Positions 26,047 through 34,139 of a stretch of DNA of 64,000 nt are shown in pieces (the first letter of the stretch is position 1; each line of letters opens with the position of its first letter). Position numbers and translations under genes: made by a program. The stretch is from the NCBI RefSeq assembly GCF_002332255.1, contig NZ_NRGW01000001.1, forward strand, positions 496,001-560,000, read 5' to 3'. The stretch is from Halomonas sp. JB37. Lineage in GTDB: Bacteria; Pseudomonadota; Gammaproteobacteria; Pseudomonadales; Halomonadaceae. The notes under the pieces are model-generated. The model made no database searches, was not told the DNA's origin, and saw only the letters and a list, made by a program, of their open reading frames with translations.

Positions 26047-26337
26047 TTATGCATCGTTCTCGCGAACTGATGACGGGTGCTGACACAGCGGTTTTACCTG
26101 GATATCCATATAAGGAAACAGCGGTAAACCGCTAATAAGATCTTGCAGTTCCGCGTTGTCATTAACGTCAAAAATGCTGACATTGGCGTAACTGCCAGCC
26201 ACCCGCCATAGATGGCGCCACTTACCCTGGCGCTGTAATTCCTGAGAGTAGGCTTTTTCTTTCGACTTAATCTCAGCGGCTTGCTCGGCAGGCATGTCCG
26301 GCGGCAGTTTTACGGTCATTTCCACATGAAACAGCAT
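26047..26337 (-). CDS. catC: muconolactone delta-isomerase
   Basis: Converts (+)-muconolactone to 3-oxoadipate enol-lactone in the catechol branch of the beta-ketoadipate pathway. The 96-residue length and the family wording MLFHVEMTVKLPPDMP, LQRQGKWRHLWRVAGSYANVSIFDV and LPLFPYMDIQVKPLCQHPS are characteristic of CatC. AAGGGAG precedes the ATG. It sits between a YciI-like gene and an SDR gene. catB and catA, its usual neighbours, are absent from the window. Its product would feed PcaD, encoded at 33262. Confidence 0.92.
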   Translation of the reverse strand: MLFHVEMTVKLPPDMPAEQAAEIKSKEKAYSQELQRQGKWRHLWRVAGSYANVSIFDVNDNAELQDLISGLPLFPYMDIQVKPLCQHPSSVRENDA

Positions 26338-26360
26338 CGTATGTCTCCCTTGGGTTCGCG

Positions 26361-26657
26361 TTACAGGGTGTTTTGGCGATTCAGGTAGGCTTGCCGCCAG
26401 CGCACGATGTTGACCTCGGCAAATAGCTCCGCTTTATGGAACGGGTCAGCCTTAATGAAGCGTTCAGCTTCTTCGCGGCTTTCTAGATCGACTAAATAGA
26501 GGCCGCCAGAAGCCGTGGTGCCGTCGTCAGAAAGCTTGGCACCACAGGCCAACAATAGCGTGACGTTGGCGTCTAGATACTCTAAGTGGGCCTGGCGCAC
26601 TTCCAGGCGTAGCGCCTGGTGGTCGGGCTTGTCGAACGTTTCGATGAGAAAGGGCAT
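26361..26657 (-). CDS. YciI-like (DGPF/YCII domain) protein
   Basis: A 98-residue single YCII-domain protein of the ferredoxin-like fold related to muconolactone isomerase and EthD families. Conserved features: FDKPDHQALRLEVRQAHLEYL with the catalytic-type His, GGLYLVDLESREEAERFIKADPFHKAELF, and IVRWRQAY. AAGGA precedes the ATG. Placed directly upstream of catC in the same operon, it may handle a lactone intermediate, but YciI functions are largely undefined. Confidence 0.85.
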   Translation of the reverse strand: MPFLIETFDKPDHQALRLEVRQAHLEYLDANVTLLLACGAKLSDDGTTASGGLYLVDLESREEAERFIKADPFHKAELFAEVNIVRWRQAYLNRQNTL

Positions 26658-26694
26658 GCGCGAATCCTTGAGTAAGGTTAGTCAGCAGCGCTCT

Positions 26695-28029
26695 TTAGGC
26701 GCCAAGATAGCCCCAGATCATTACAGCGCTGGCATAGATGATTCCCAGATAAATCAGGATCAGCACCATATAGCCCATCACATCGCGTAACTTCAAGCCA
26801 GAGATAGCCAGTACCGGGAGGATCCAAAACGGCTGAACCATGTTGGTCCACTGATCGCCTATCTGCACGGCCAGTGCCGTCGCTGCCTGGGAAGCACCCA
26901 GCTCTGTGGCGGCTTGCACCATGACCGGGCCTTGAACCGCCCACTGACCGCCACCAGAAGGGGCTAGCAGGTTGATAATGCCGCCGCTGATAAACGACCA
27001 GATAGGCAGCGTTTGTGCGCTGGAGATATCCACAAAGATATTAGCGAACGACACTACTAAGCCCGAGCCGACCAGAATACCCATGATCCCCGCGTAAAAA
27101 GGATATTGCACGATGATGCCGGAAACGATGCGCACCCCGTCTGCCAAGGCGGCTAGGTAGTGGGCCGGTGACGCAAACAGCAGTATGCCGAGGAAAAGGA
27201 AAGCGAAGTTGACCGTATTAAGATTTAGCGAACCGCCATCAAACGCATACAGCGCGATATACAGCATACCCAGCAAGCCAATACCGATGCCCACCCATCT
27301 GCTGTGATTCATGCGCTCAGCAACGGTGGCTTTTTCGCCTTTAGCCAGAGGGACTTCGGAGGATTTAGCGACGGAGCTTGGATCGATTTCAACAATATCT
27401 GCGGCTTTTTTAGGGTGCAGCCAAGCATTGAAAAAGGGCAGGGTGAGAAGAATAAAGGCGCTGGTGATCAAAAGAATAGGCGAGAAGATTGTTTCGCTAA
27501 GTGGTATCAGCCCGATGGTGTCCTGAAGAAAGTGCCCTTCGGTGGCAATCAGCAGCGGCACGCTACCCGACAGGCCAATGCCATAAAGCGCAAAGCCTGA
27601 ATAAGCAGCGGCAATCACCAGAGGGTAGTGCAGGCCTTTCACGTTCAGTGCCAGCTTCTGAGCAACGATTCCGCCGATCACCAGCCCGAACCCCCAGTTC
27701 AACCAGCTGCCGATACCGCCTACCAGGGTCGCGGCAACAATCGCCATAAAGGGTGTTTTAACGCGCGCAGCGATACGGTTGAGGGCGCCGTCTACTAACG
27801 GCGTTTTGGCCAGAATATAGCCCGCTAAAAGGATAACTGTCATCTGCATGCTAAACGCGAGCAGGTCCCAGAAGCCGTTGCCCCAATAACGCACCGCATC
27901 CAATGGGCTGGTGCCCTGCATCAGCACGGCTAATAGCATGGTCAGCACGGTCAGCAGTATGGCAATGACCAGAGGGTCAGGCATGTAGCGATTAACGAGC
28001 CGGGTGAAGAAATTGGCCAGCGCATTCAT
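26695..28029 (-). CDS. short-chain fatty acid transporter, AtoE family
   Basis: A 444-residue AtoE/SCFA transporter with about 12 spans. Family wording: FTRLVNRYMPDPLVIAILLT at the N-terminus, NWGFGLVIGGIVAQKLA, and GGIINLLAPSGGGQWAVQGP near residues 345-365. AtoE takes up short-chain acids such as acetoacetate. It is first in the minus-strand unit, with an IclR-type operator (28074-28088) upstream shared with the divergent HACDH gene. In this context it may import a 3-oxo acid or another small carboxylate. Confidence 0.92.
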   Translation of the reverse strand: MNALANFFTRLVNRYMPDPLVIAILLTVLTMLLAVLMQGTSPLDAVRYWGNGFWDLLAFSMQMTVILLAGYILAKTPLVDGALNRIAARVKTPFMAIVAATLVGGIGSWLNWGFGLVIGGIVAQKLALNVKGLHYPLVIAAAYSGFALYGIGLSGSVPLLIATEGHFLQDTIGLIPLSETIFSPILLITSAFILLTLPFFNAWLHPKKAADIVEIDPSSVAKSSEVPLAKGEKATVAERMNHSRWVGIGIGLLGMLYIALYAFDGGSLNLNTVNFAFLFLGILLFASPAHYLAALADGVRIVSGIIVQYPFYAGIMGILVGSGLVVSFANIFVDISSAQTLPIWSFISGGIINLLAPSGGGQWAVQGPVMVQAATELGASQAATALAVQIGDQWTNMVQPFWILPVLAISGLKLRDVMGYMVLILIYLGIIYASAVMIWGYLGA

Positions 28030-28073
28030 TGGTAAAGACCTCTATTGTCGGCATATTCGACATTGTCTACTAT

Positions 28074-28088
28074 GTGCGCATAGCGTAC
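28074..28088. promoter_or_regulatory. IclR-type operator (site 3)
   Basis: GTGCGCATAGCGTAC, the exact reverse complement of site 2. The flanks extend it to ATGTGCGC-ATA-GCGTACAT (7 of 8 pairs). It lies 45 bases before atoE and 112 before the HACDH-like gene, so it could control both divergent units. Confidence 0.65.
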
Positions 28089-28199
28089 ATAAGTTCGTTT
28101 TATGGCGTCATAGTTAACCCGCTTATGATTTTATTCAATGCGACGTTTGTCTAAGCCTAACTACAAAGCTCATCAGACGCCGTGAAGGGAGCAAAGCTA

Positions 28200-29105
28200 A
28201 TGCAACACGATTCATTGCAAGCCGTTGTGGTGGGGGCCGGCACGATGGGCACCACGCTAGCTAAGTTAATGGCCGCGCAGGGTGTTCACGTGGTGGTGGT
28301 GGATACCAACCCGCAGGTGCTGGAAGCCAGCCGCCTGAGTATGGGGGCGGGCGCTGCTGACGTCTGTTTTACCACTCAGTTGGAAATGAATCAGACCCCA
28401 GATTTTGTTATCGAAAGTGTGACCGAGAATATCGCCATCAAGCAGAAGGTCGTGGCCCAAATCGAGGCCAGCGTGGCCGACACCACGATTATCATGACCA
28501 ATACTTCGGGTATCTTTATTGATGATATCGGAAGCAGCCTACGCTTACCGCAACGTTTTCTAGGTACGCACTTCTTTAACCCGGCAGACATTGTTCCTAC
28601 CGTAGAAGTGGTTCCCGGTAGCCATACGGAGGCTGCGGTCGTGGAAACGGCGTGTCGCTGGTTGAAACAGTTGGGAAAACGCCCGGCGGTACTCAATACC
28701 TGCGTGCCTGGATTTGTCGCCAACCGAATTCAGCATGCCATTATGCGTGAATGCCTCTCTCTATTAGAGAAAGGCGTGGTAGAGGCGGAGGCGCTGGATG
28801 ACATCGTGCAGTACTCCATCGGCGTGCGCATGGCGCTCAATGGCCCGCTATGCCAGCGCGACCTTAATGGGCTAGATATTCACCTGAATATCGCTCGCTA
28901 CCTTTATCCGGATCTTGATTCGCGTGATGAACCTGCTGCACTGCTTGAAGACTACGTTGCCCAGGGGCGTCTAGGTGCCAAGGCCGGGCGCGGCTTTTAC
29001 CGCTGGAGCCAGGAGTCCCGGGCGCAACACCAGACTCAGGAGCGAGAGAGCCTGCAACGTATTATTGCCATTGCCACACAGCATGAGCAAAAAGGAGAGT
29101 CATGA
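28200..29105 (+). CDS. 3-hydroxyacyl-CoA dehydrogenase-like protein
   Basis: A 301-residue NAD-dependent dehydrogenase. Rossmann start AVVVGAGTMGTTLAKLMAAQGVHVVVVD, the HACD motif GTHFFNPADIVPTVEVVPG with the catalytic His, and the C-terminal GFVANRIQHAIMRECLSLLEKG. The tail KAGRGFYRW is typical. The start is ATG at 28200 with AGGGAG upstream; a GTG six codons earlier is less likely. The stop overlaps the next ATG (ATGA). Relatives act on 3-hydroxyacyl-CoA, carnitine or 3-hydroxy acids; the substrate here is open. Confidence 0.88.
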   Translation: MQHDSLQAVVVGAGTMGTTLAKLMAAQGVHVVVVDTNPQVLEASRLSMGAGAADVCFTTQLEMNQTPDFVIESVTENIAIKQKVVAQIEASVADTTIIMTNTSGIFIDDIGSSLRLPQRFLGTHFFNPADIVPTVEVVPGSHTEAAVVETACRWLKQLGKRPAVLNTCVPGFVANRIQHAIMRECLSLLEKGVVEAEALDDIVQYSIGVRMALNGPLCQRDLNGLDIHLNIARYLYPDLDSRDEPAALLEDYVAQGRLGAKAGRGFYRWSQESRAQHQTQERESLQRIIAIATQHEQKGES

Positions 29106-30130
29106 ATCAGCCACGATGGAAACAGCGCCCTGAAGGCAGTAACTGGGGTGATTTCGGGCCCGATGATCAGCTAGGTCGGGTCAATCTGATTGGGCCTGAA
29201 CAGGTGCTCAAAGGCGTTAAGGAAGTGCTTGAGGGCGTAACGTTCTGCCTGTCGCTGCCGCTGGATATTCCTGGTGGCAAGGTACTGAATCCTCGCCGCT
29301 CACCGCCAAAGCTATCTCCCACGGCGCTCGGTGATGACCAGTACATCAATTTTCCTCTCGCCACTCATAGCCCTGAGTTACAGGACGTTATTAGTGACGA
29401 TCAGGTTCAGCTCTCGCTGCAGTACTCCACACAGTGGGACTCGCTTGCCCATGTGGGCGCTCTGTTCGATGGCGATAATGACGGGCAGCCAGAGCGTCGC
29501 TATTACAACGGCTATTTGGCTGACCAGGATGTGCTCAATTTGAGTCAGCAGCCCCATCAACAGCATGGCTCTTATGCCCAGCGTTTGGGTGTTGAAAATA
29601 TGGCCGTGCATGGTATGCAGGGCCGGGCCGTATTGGTTGATTTGGTTCGTGTGTTTGGCATGGGAAGAACGCTGGTAGGCCATGCGGTGCTGATGGCGGC
29701 GCTGGAGCAACTGAACGTGGTGATTGAGCGTGGCGATATGCTGGTATTGCGCACGGGCTTCGCAGAGGCGTTACTGGATATGCAAGGCAAGCCACAGCCG
29801 GATGTGCTGAAAAATACTGGCGCCGTGCTCGACGGCAGCGATCAGGCCCTGCTGAAGTGGATCACCGAGAGCGGAATTTCGGCCATCTGCGCTGATAATT
29901 ACGCGGTAGAGAACATGGATCGCGAATTGGAGCCTGGCTGCTGCTCCAAGCTTCCCTTGCACCACCACTGCTTATTCAAGCTCGGCTTGCCGTTGGCGGA
30001 GCTGTGGTATCTGAAGGACTTAGCGCAATGGCTGCATAGCCGTGAACGTAATCGGTTCTTACTGACAGCGCCTCCGCTGCGCTTACCCGGCGCGATAGGT
30101 TCACCGGTAACGCCGGTGGCCAGCGTATAG
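29102..30130 (+). CDS. cyclase-family (PF04199) metal-dependent hydrolase
   Basis: A 342-residue member of the cyclase/kynurenine formamidase-like fold. The typical opening GSNWGDFGPDDQLGRVNLIGPEQV and the segment TQWDSLAHVGALFDGD replace the usual HxGTHxDxxxH site in this long subgroup. Other landmarks are RGDMLVLRTGF and ICADNYAVENMD. Such enzymes hydrolyse lactones, cyclic amides or formamides. Translationally coupled to the HACDH-like gene and under the same operator, it may open a lactone or cyclic intermediate, which would suit the muconolactone theme. The reaction is not proven. Confidence 0.82.
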   Translation: MNQPRWKQRPEGSNWGDFGPDDQLGRVNLIGPEQVLKGVKEVLEGVTFCLSLPLDIPGGKVLNPRRSPPKLSPTALGDDQYINFPLATHSPELQDVISDDQVQLSLQYSTQWDSLAHVGALFDGDNDGQPERRYYNGYLADQDVLNLSQQPHQQHGSYAQRLGVENMAVHGMQGRAVLVDLVRVFGMGRTLVGHAVLMAALEQLNVVIERGDMLVLRTGFAEALLDMQGKPQPDVLKNTGAVLDGSDQALLKWITESGISAICADNYAVENMDRELEPGCCSKLPLHHHCLFKLGLPLAELWYLKDLAQWLHSRERNRFLLTAPPLRLPGAIGSPVTPVASV

Positions 30131-30325
30131 CGATCCAGTCATCTGCGCGGTTAAAAAAGGTGAGTGGAGCGCCTTAGTGAGACTATACCTTGGTAGCAGG
30201 CGCGCTAATGAAGCGAACGCTAAAAAAGCTGATGAAATTATATAATAGTCTGAAAAATATGAATTTTAAGATAATTATTAGGAGCATAAATTTATCGATT
30301 AAACCTTAAGCTCCCGCGGTAGTGT

Positions 30326-30354
30326 TTGACCCGATTAGCGTTCGGCAGTAAATT
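30326..30354 (+). promoter_or_regulatory. sigma-70-type promoter of pcaIJFD
   Basis: TTGACC (30326-30331) and TAAATT (30349-30354) with a 17-base spacer, 5/6 and 4/6 matches. The gap 30131-30431 otherwise holds only an isolated TATAAT (30241) without a -35 partner and the operator below. Confidence 0.45.
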
Positions 30355-30372
30355 GTTCGCATTAAGAATCTA

Positions 30373-30389
30373 TGTTCGCAAGACGAACA
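30373..30389. promoter_or_regulatory. IclR-type operator (site 4)
   Basis: TGTTCG-CAAGA-CGAACA, matching the GTTCG/CGAAC half-sites of site 1. It lies downstream of the predicted -10 and 43 bases before pcaI, a position that favours repression. A further GTTCGCA half-site lies at 30355. Confidence 0.6.
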
Positions 30390-30431
30390 GGCTCCTGCGA
30401 TTCGCCAACGACCTGCTAAGAGGCATCCTAT

Positions 30432-31250
30432 ATGGCCGAGTTTCTCAGCTTGCATGACGCGGTAGCGCGCTACGTCCAAGACGGCGCCACTGTAGCCATG
30501 GAAGGCTTTACCCACCTCATTCCTTTTGCTGCGGGCCACGAAGTAATCCGCCAAAAAAAACGTGACCTAACGCTAATTCGCATGACGCCCGATATCATCT
30601 ACGATCAGTTGATTGGCGCGGGCTGCGCGAGAAAAGTGATTTTCTCTTGGGGAGGTAATCCCGGCGTGGGCTCGCTACACCGTCTGCGCGATGCGGTTGA
30701 GAAAGGCTGGCCCCATAAGATCGATATTCTTGAGCATAGCCATGCGGCCATGGCCTGTGCTTTTGAAGCCGGTACGGCAGGTTTACCGCTCGCGGTGCTG
30801 CGCGGCTATGTGGGCAGTGAGTTGCCTAGTGTGAACGACCAAATCAAGTTCATTGAATGCCCATTTACCGGAGAGCGCTTGGCCGCTGTGCCATCAGTGC
30901 GTCCGGATGTGTCGATTATTCACGCCCAGCGCGCCGACCGCCAAGGCAACGTGCTGGTGGAGGGGATTGTCGGTGTGCAAAAAGAAGCAGTGCTGGCGGC
31001 TAAGCACAGTATCGTTACCGTAGAAGAAATCGTTGATGACCTTAATACGCACCCTAATGCCTGCGTGATTCCCGGCTGGGCCATCAGCGCCATTGCGGTG
31101 GCTGAGAAAGGTGCGCTGCCCTCGTATACCCATGGCTATTACGGCCGCAGCAATCGCTTTTATAAAGAGTGGGATGCCATCGCCCGCGACCGCGATACCT
31201 TTACTGAATGGCTTGATGACAACGTGTTCAACGTAGGAGGCCGCGCCTGA
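30432..31250 (+). CDS. pcaI: 3-oxoadipate CoA-transferase, alpha subunit
   Basis: Class I CoA-transferase subunit A, 272 residues, of the longer CatI type. Landmarks: ARYVQDGATVAMEGFTHLIPFAAGHEVIRQ near the N-terminus, the glycine-rich SWGGNPGVGSL, and ADRQGNVLVEGIVG. With PcaJ it transfers CoA from succinyl-CoA to 3-oxoadipate. AGAGG precedes the ATG. The last base of its TGA is the first base of the pcaJ ATG. Order pcaI-J-F-D forms a complete lower-pathway operon. Glutaconate-type CoA-transferases share the fold, but the adjacent pcaF and pcaD support the assignment. Confidence 0.9.
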   Translation: MAEFLSLHDAVARYVQDGATVAMEGFTHLIPFAAGHEVIRQKKRDLTLIRMTPDIIYDQLIGAGCARKVIFSWGGNPGVGSLHRLRDAVEKGWPHKIDILEHSHAAMACAFEAGTAGLPLAVLRGYVGSELPSVNDQIKFIECPFTGERLAAVPSVRPDVSIIHAQRADRQGNVLVEGIVGVQKEAVLAAKHSIVTVEEIVDDLNTHPNACVIPGWAISAIAVAEKGALPSYTHGYYGRSNRFYKEWDAIARDRDTFTEWLDDNVFNVGGRA

Positions 31251-32023
31251 TGAATCTGGAATATAGCTCTTCAGAAATGATGTCAGTGACCGCGGCGCGG
31301 GCGCTTGAAAATGGCATGACCTGCTTTGTGGGCATCGGCTTGCCTTCTGAGGCCGCCAACTTGGCGCGGTTGACCCACGCGCCTGACGTGGTGCTGATCT
31401 ATGAGTCTGGCACGCTACAAACCAAGCCGGACATTCTGCCGCTGTCGATCGGCGATGGCGAACTGTGTGAGTCCGCGCTGACCACCGTGGCAGTACCGGA
31501 AATGTTCCGCTACTGGCTGCAGGGCGGAAAGGTCAATGTGGGATTTTTAGGCACTGCGCAAATCGACCGTTTTGCCAATCTGAATACCACGCTGATTGGC
31601 GATTACAAAGCGCCCAAAGTCCGCCTACCGGGCGGCGGTGGCGCGCCAGAAATTGCCACTAACGCAGGCGAAGTATTTATTACGCTTAAGCACAGCAGAC
31701 GGGCATTTGTTAAGGACGTTGATTTTGTGACTACGTTAGGCTTTGGTCGTGACGGGAAAGGGCGCGATAACGTACCCAATATTGGCAAAGGGCCTACCCG
31801 CGTGATTACTGACCTGTGCGTGATGAAACCCGATCCGGAGACGAAAGAGCTGGTGGTGGTATCGCTACATCCCGGCATTAGCCGCAGCGACGTAATGGAT
31901 GCTACGGGGTGGGAAGTACGCTTTGCTGAACAGCTTGAAAGCACGCCTGAGCCCAGCGAAAAAGAGCTGGCGATCTTACGCGAGTTGAAAGCACGTACTG
32001 AACGCGCTCACGCCGGCGAATAA
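31250..32023 (+). CDS. pcaJ: 3-oxoadipate CoA-transferase, beta subunit
   Basis: Class I CoA-transferase subunit B, 257 residues. The catalytic glutamate lies in LIYESGTL (Glu52), the position of the EXG motif in this family. Also visible are the GGGGAPEIATNAGE loop and VTTLGFGRDGKGR. Overlaps pcaI by one base (TGATG), so subunits are made in balance. It works with PcaI on 3-oxoadipate and succinyl-CoA. Confidence 0.92.
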   Translation: MNLEYSSSEMMSVTAARALENGMTCFVGIGLPSEAANLARLTHAPDVVLIYESGTLQTKPDILPLSIGDGELCESALTTVAVPEMFRYWLQGGKVNVGFLGTAQIDRFANLNTTLIGDYKAPKVRLPGGGGAPEIATNAGEVFITLKHSRRAFVKDVDFVTTLGFGRDGKGRDNVPNIGKGPTRVITDLCVMKPDPETKELVVVSLHPGISRSDVMDATGWEVRFAEQLESTPEPSEKELAILRELKARTERAHAGE

Positions 32024-32033
32024 GGAGTTTTTT

Positions 32034-33251
32034 ATGAGTGATGTCGATATTAAAAACGTCTACCTTTGCCATCCCCGACGCACCGCCATCGGTCGTTTTG
32101 GCGGCACGTTAGCCGGCGTACGTCCCGATGATTTCGCCGCCACTATTTTTAAAGCCGTCCTGGCAGAAGCACCGGCTCTTGATCCCGCGGCGATTGAAGA
32201 AGTCTTTATGGGCTGCGCCAACCAGGCCGGTGACGATAACCGCAATGTGGCGCGTATGTCGTCGCTATTGGCGGGTATCCCCACCTCGGTACCTGGCACC
32301 ACCATGAACCGCCTGTGTGGCTCGGGTATGGACGCGGTTGGCACGGCCTTTCGCGCCATTAAAGCGGGCGAGATGGCGCTGGCGCTTGCCGGTGGCGTTG
32401 AGTCTATGTCCCGCGCACCCTATGTCATGGGCAAAGCCGATAGCGCCTACTCTCGTGGCCAAAAAATTGAAGACACCACTATTGGCTGGCGCTTTATCAA
32501 CCCGCTAATGAAGAAAGCTTACGGCGTTGACTCCATGCCGGAGACCGCAGAAAACGTCGCCGAGCAGTTCAATATCTCCCGGGAAGATCAGGATGCGTTT
32601 GCGCTGCGCTCGCAGCAGAAAGCCGCGACTGCCCAAAAAGCCGGGCGCTTTTCCCAAGAGATTACGGCGATTGAGATCCCGCGGCGCAAGCAGGCGCCCC
32701 TGATATTTGATCAGGATGAGCATCTGCGGGAAACCACGCTCGATAAGCTGGCGGGCTTAGCAACCCCTTTCCGTGAGGGCGGCAGCGTTACGGCGGGTAA
32801 TGCCTCCGGTGTCAACGACGGTGCGGCGGCGATGCTGGTGGCCAGCGAAGCGGCGGTTAAACAGCACGGTCTTAAACCAATAGCGAAAATTATTGGAATG
32901 GCCACCGCAGGCGTTGAGCCGCGTATTATGGGCTACGGACCGGTACCGGCTGTACAGAAACTGCTGAAGCGTACCGGTGTTTCTATCGACGAGATCGATG
33001 TATTTGAATTCAATGAAGCGTTCGCCGCTCAGGCGCTGGCCTGCATGCGCGACCTGGGTTTGCAAGACGATGACCCTCGCGTGAATCCTAACGGCGGCGC
33101 GATTGCTCTTGGCCATCCACTGGGCATGTCAGGAGCACGTCTGCTCATGACGGCTGCATTTGAGCTGCAAAACAGCGGCAAACGCTACGCGCTGTGCACC
33201 ATGTGCGTGGGTGTTGGTCAGGGTATCGCAACGCTAATCGAACGGGTTTAA
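32034..33251 (+). CDS. pcaF: 3-oxoadipyl-CoA thiolase
   Basis: Thiolase cleaving 3-oxoadipyl-CoA to succinyl-CoA and acetyl-CoA, 405 residues. Active residues: Cys95 in [12 protein letters not shown], the His in [17 protein letters not shown], and the second Cys in [11 protein letters not shown]. The N-terminal [24 protein letters not shown] is typical of PcaF/PaaJ rather than acetoacetyl-CoA thiolase. The start lies ten bases after pcaJ with GGAG upstream. Confidence 0.95.
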   Translation: MSDVDIKNVYLCHPRRTAIGRFGGTLAGVRPDDFAATIFKAVLAEAPALDPAAIEEVFMGCANQAGDDNRNVARMSSLLAGIPTSVPGTTMNRLCGSGMDAVGTAFRAIKAGEMALALAGGVESMSRAPYVMGKADSAYSRGQKIEDTTIGWRFINPLMKKAYGVDSMPETAENVAEQFNISREDQDAFALRSQQKAATAQKAGRFSQEITAIEIPRRKQAPLIFDQDEHLRETTLDKLAGLATPFREGGSVTAGNASGVNDGAAAMLVASEAAVKQHGLKPIAKIIGMATAGVEPRIMGYGPVPAVQKLLKRTGVSIDEIDVFEFNEAFAAQALACMRDLGLQDDDPRVNPNGGAIALGHPLGMSGARLLMTAAFELQNSGKRYALCTMCVGVGQGIATLIERV

Positions 33252-33261
33252 CGGAGGCACT

Positions 33262-34050
33262 ATGGCATTCCATATCATCAGCGGTCGCAGCGTGGCTTAC
33301 CGGCTGCTCGGAGCAGAAGCCAATCCACTCGTGGTGCTGGCGCATCCGCTGGGCATGAGCCAAGCGGTATGGGATGACGTCATTCCTGCACTGCTGCCTA
33401 GCTATCGAGTGCTCACCTGGGATCTACCCGGTCATGGTGCTAGCCAGGCAGTGGGCGGTAAGCGCATCAGCCCCGCTGATCTCGCCGCAGAGGCGCTTGC
33501 GCTGGTAGAGCTTGCAGGCGCTGCACGCTTTCACTTCGCCGGCACCTCGATAGGCGGCGTGGTTGGTCAGCAACTGATAGCCGAACATGCACATCGCCTG
33601 CTCTCCGTCACGCTAACCAACACCGGCGCGGTGATCGGCACTGCGGAGCTGTGGAGCACCCGTGCAGGCCGCGTGCGCCAGGAAGGCCTAGCGGCGATGT
33701 CTCAAGAGATCGTGCCGCGCTGGTTTGCACCGACGGCGTTTGCCGCAAACCCCGCGTTGAAAGCCGGCTGGTGCACCCAAATGGGCCGTGGCGATGATGA
33801 ATCTTACGCCCAGCTGTGTGAAATGCTGGGGCGCGATAGCTTTACAGGAAAGCTGACTGGCAAGCACGTCAACGTACAGCTGTTGGGTGGCAGTGAAGAT
33901 CTAGCCACCCCGCCCGCGACGCTGGAAGCACTCGCAGCGGAGCTCGATGGCGCACCGCTGGATATTTTTGACGGCGTGGGCCATGTGCCCTCGGTAGAGG
34001 CCTCGGCGCTGTTTGCGCAAAAGCTCCTCAATGTATTGGCGGCTGATTAA
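33262..34050 (+). CDS. pcaD: 3-oxoadipate enol-lactonase
   Basis: Alpha/beta hydrolase, 262 residues, hydrolysing 3-oxoadipate enol-lactone to 3-oxoadipate. Oxyanion region VVLAHPLGMSQAVWDDV, nucleophile elbow GTSIGG (Ser near residue 95), acidic residue in GSEDLATPP, and catalytic His in DGVGHVPSVEA. It links CatC (26047) to PcaIJ. Last gene of the operon, followed by a terminator. Confidence 0.92.
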   Translation: MAFHIISGRSVAYRLLGAEANPLVVLAHPLGMSQAVWDDVIPALLPSYRVLTWDLPGHGASQAVGGKRISPADLAAEALALVELAGAARFHFAGTSIGGVVGQQLIAEHAHRLLSVTLTNTGAVIGTAELWSTRAGRVRQEGLAAMSQEIVPRWFAPTAFAANPALKAGWCTQMGRGDDESYAQLCEMLGRDSFTGKLTGKHVNVQLLGGSEDLATPPATLEALAAELDGAPLDIFDGVGHVPSVEASALFAQKLLNVLAAD

Positions 34051-34058
34051 GGCGATGT

Positions 34059-34081
34059 GCCCAAGCATTACTTGGGCTTTT
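34059..34081 (+). terminator. rho-independent terminator of pcaIJFD
   Basis: Perfect 7-bp stem GCCCAAG / CTTGGGC with a CATTA loop, then TTTTAAT. Confidence 0.8.
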
Positions 34082-34139
34082 AATGAACCCAGCGCTAGAT
34101 AGTATGTTAGCTCAGCAATGTATGGCTAAAGCGTACTCT

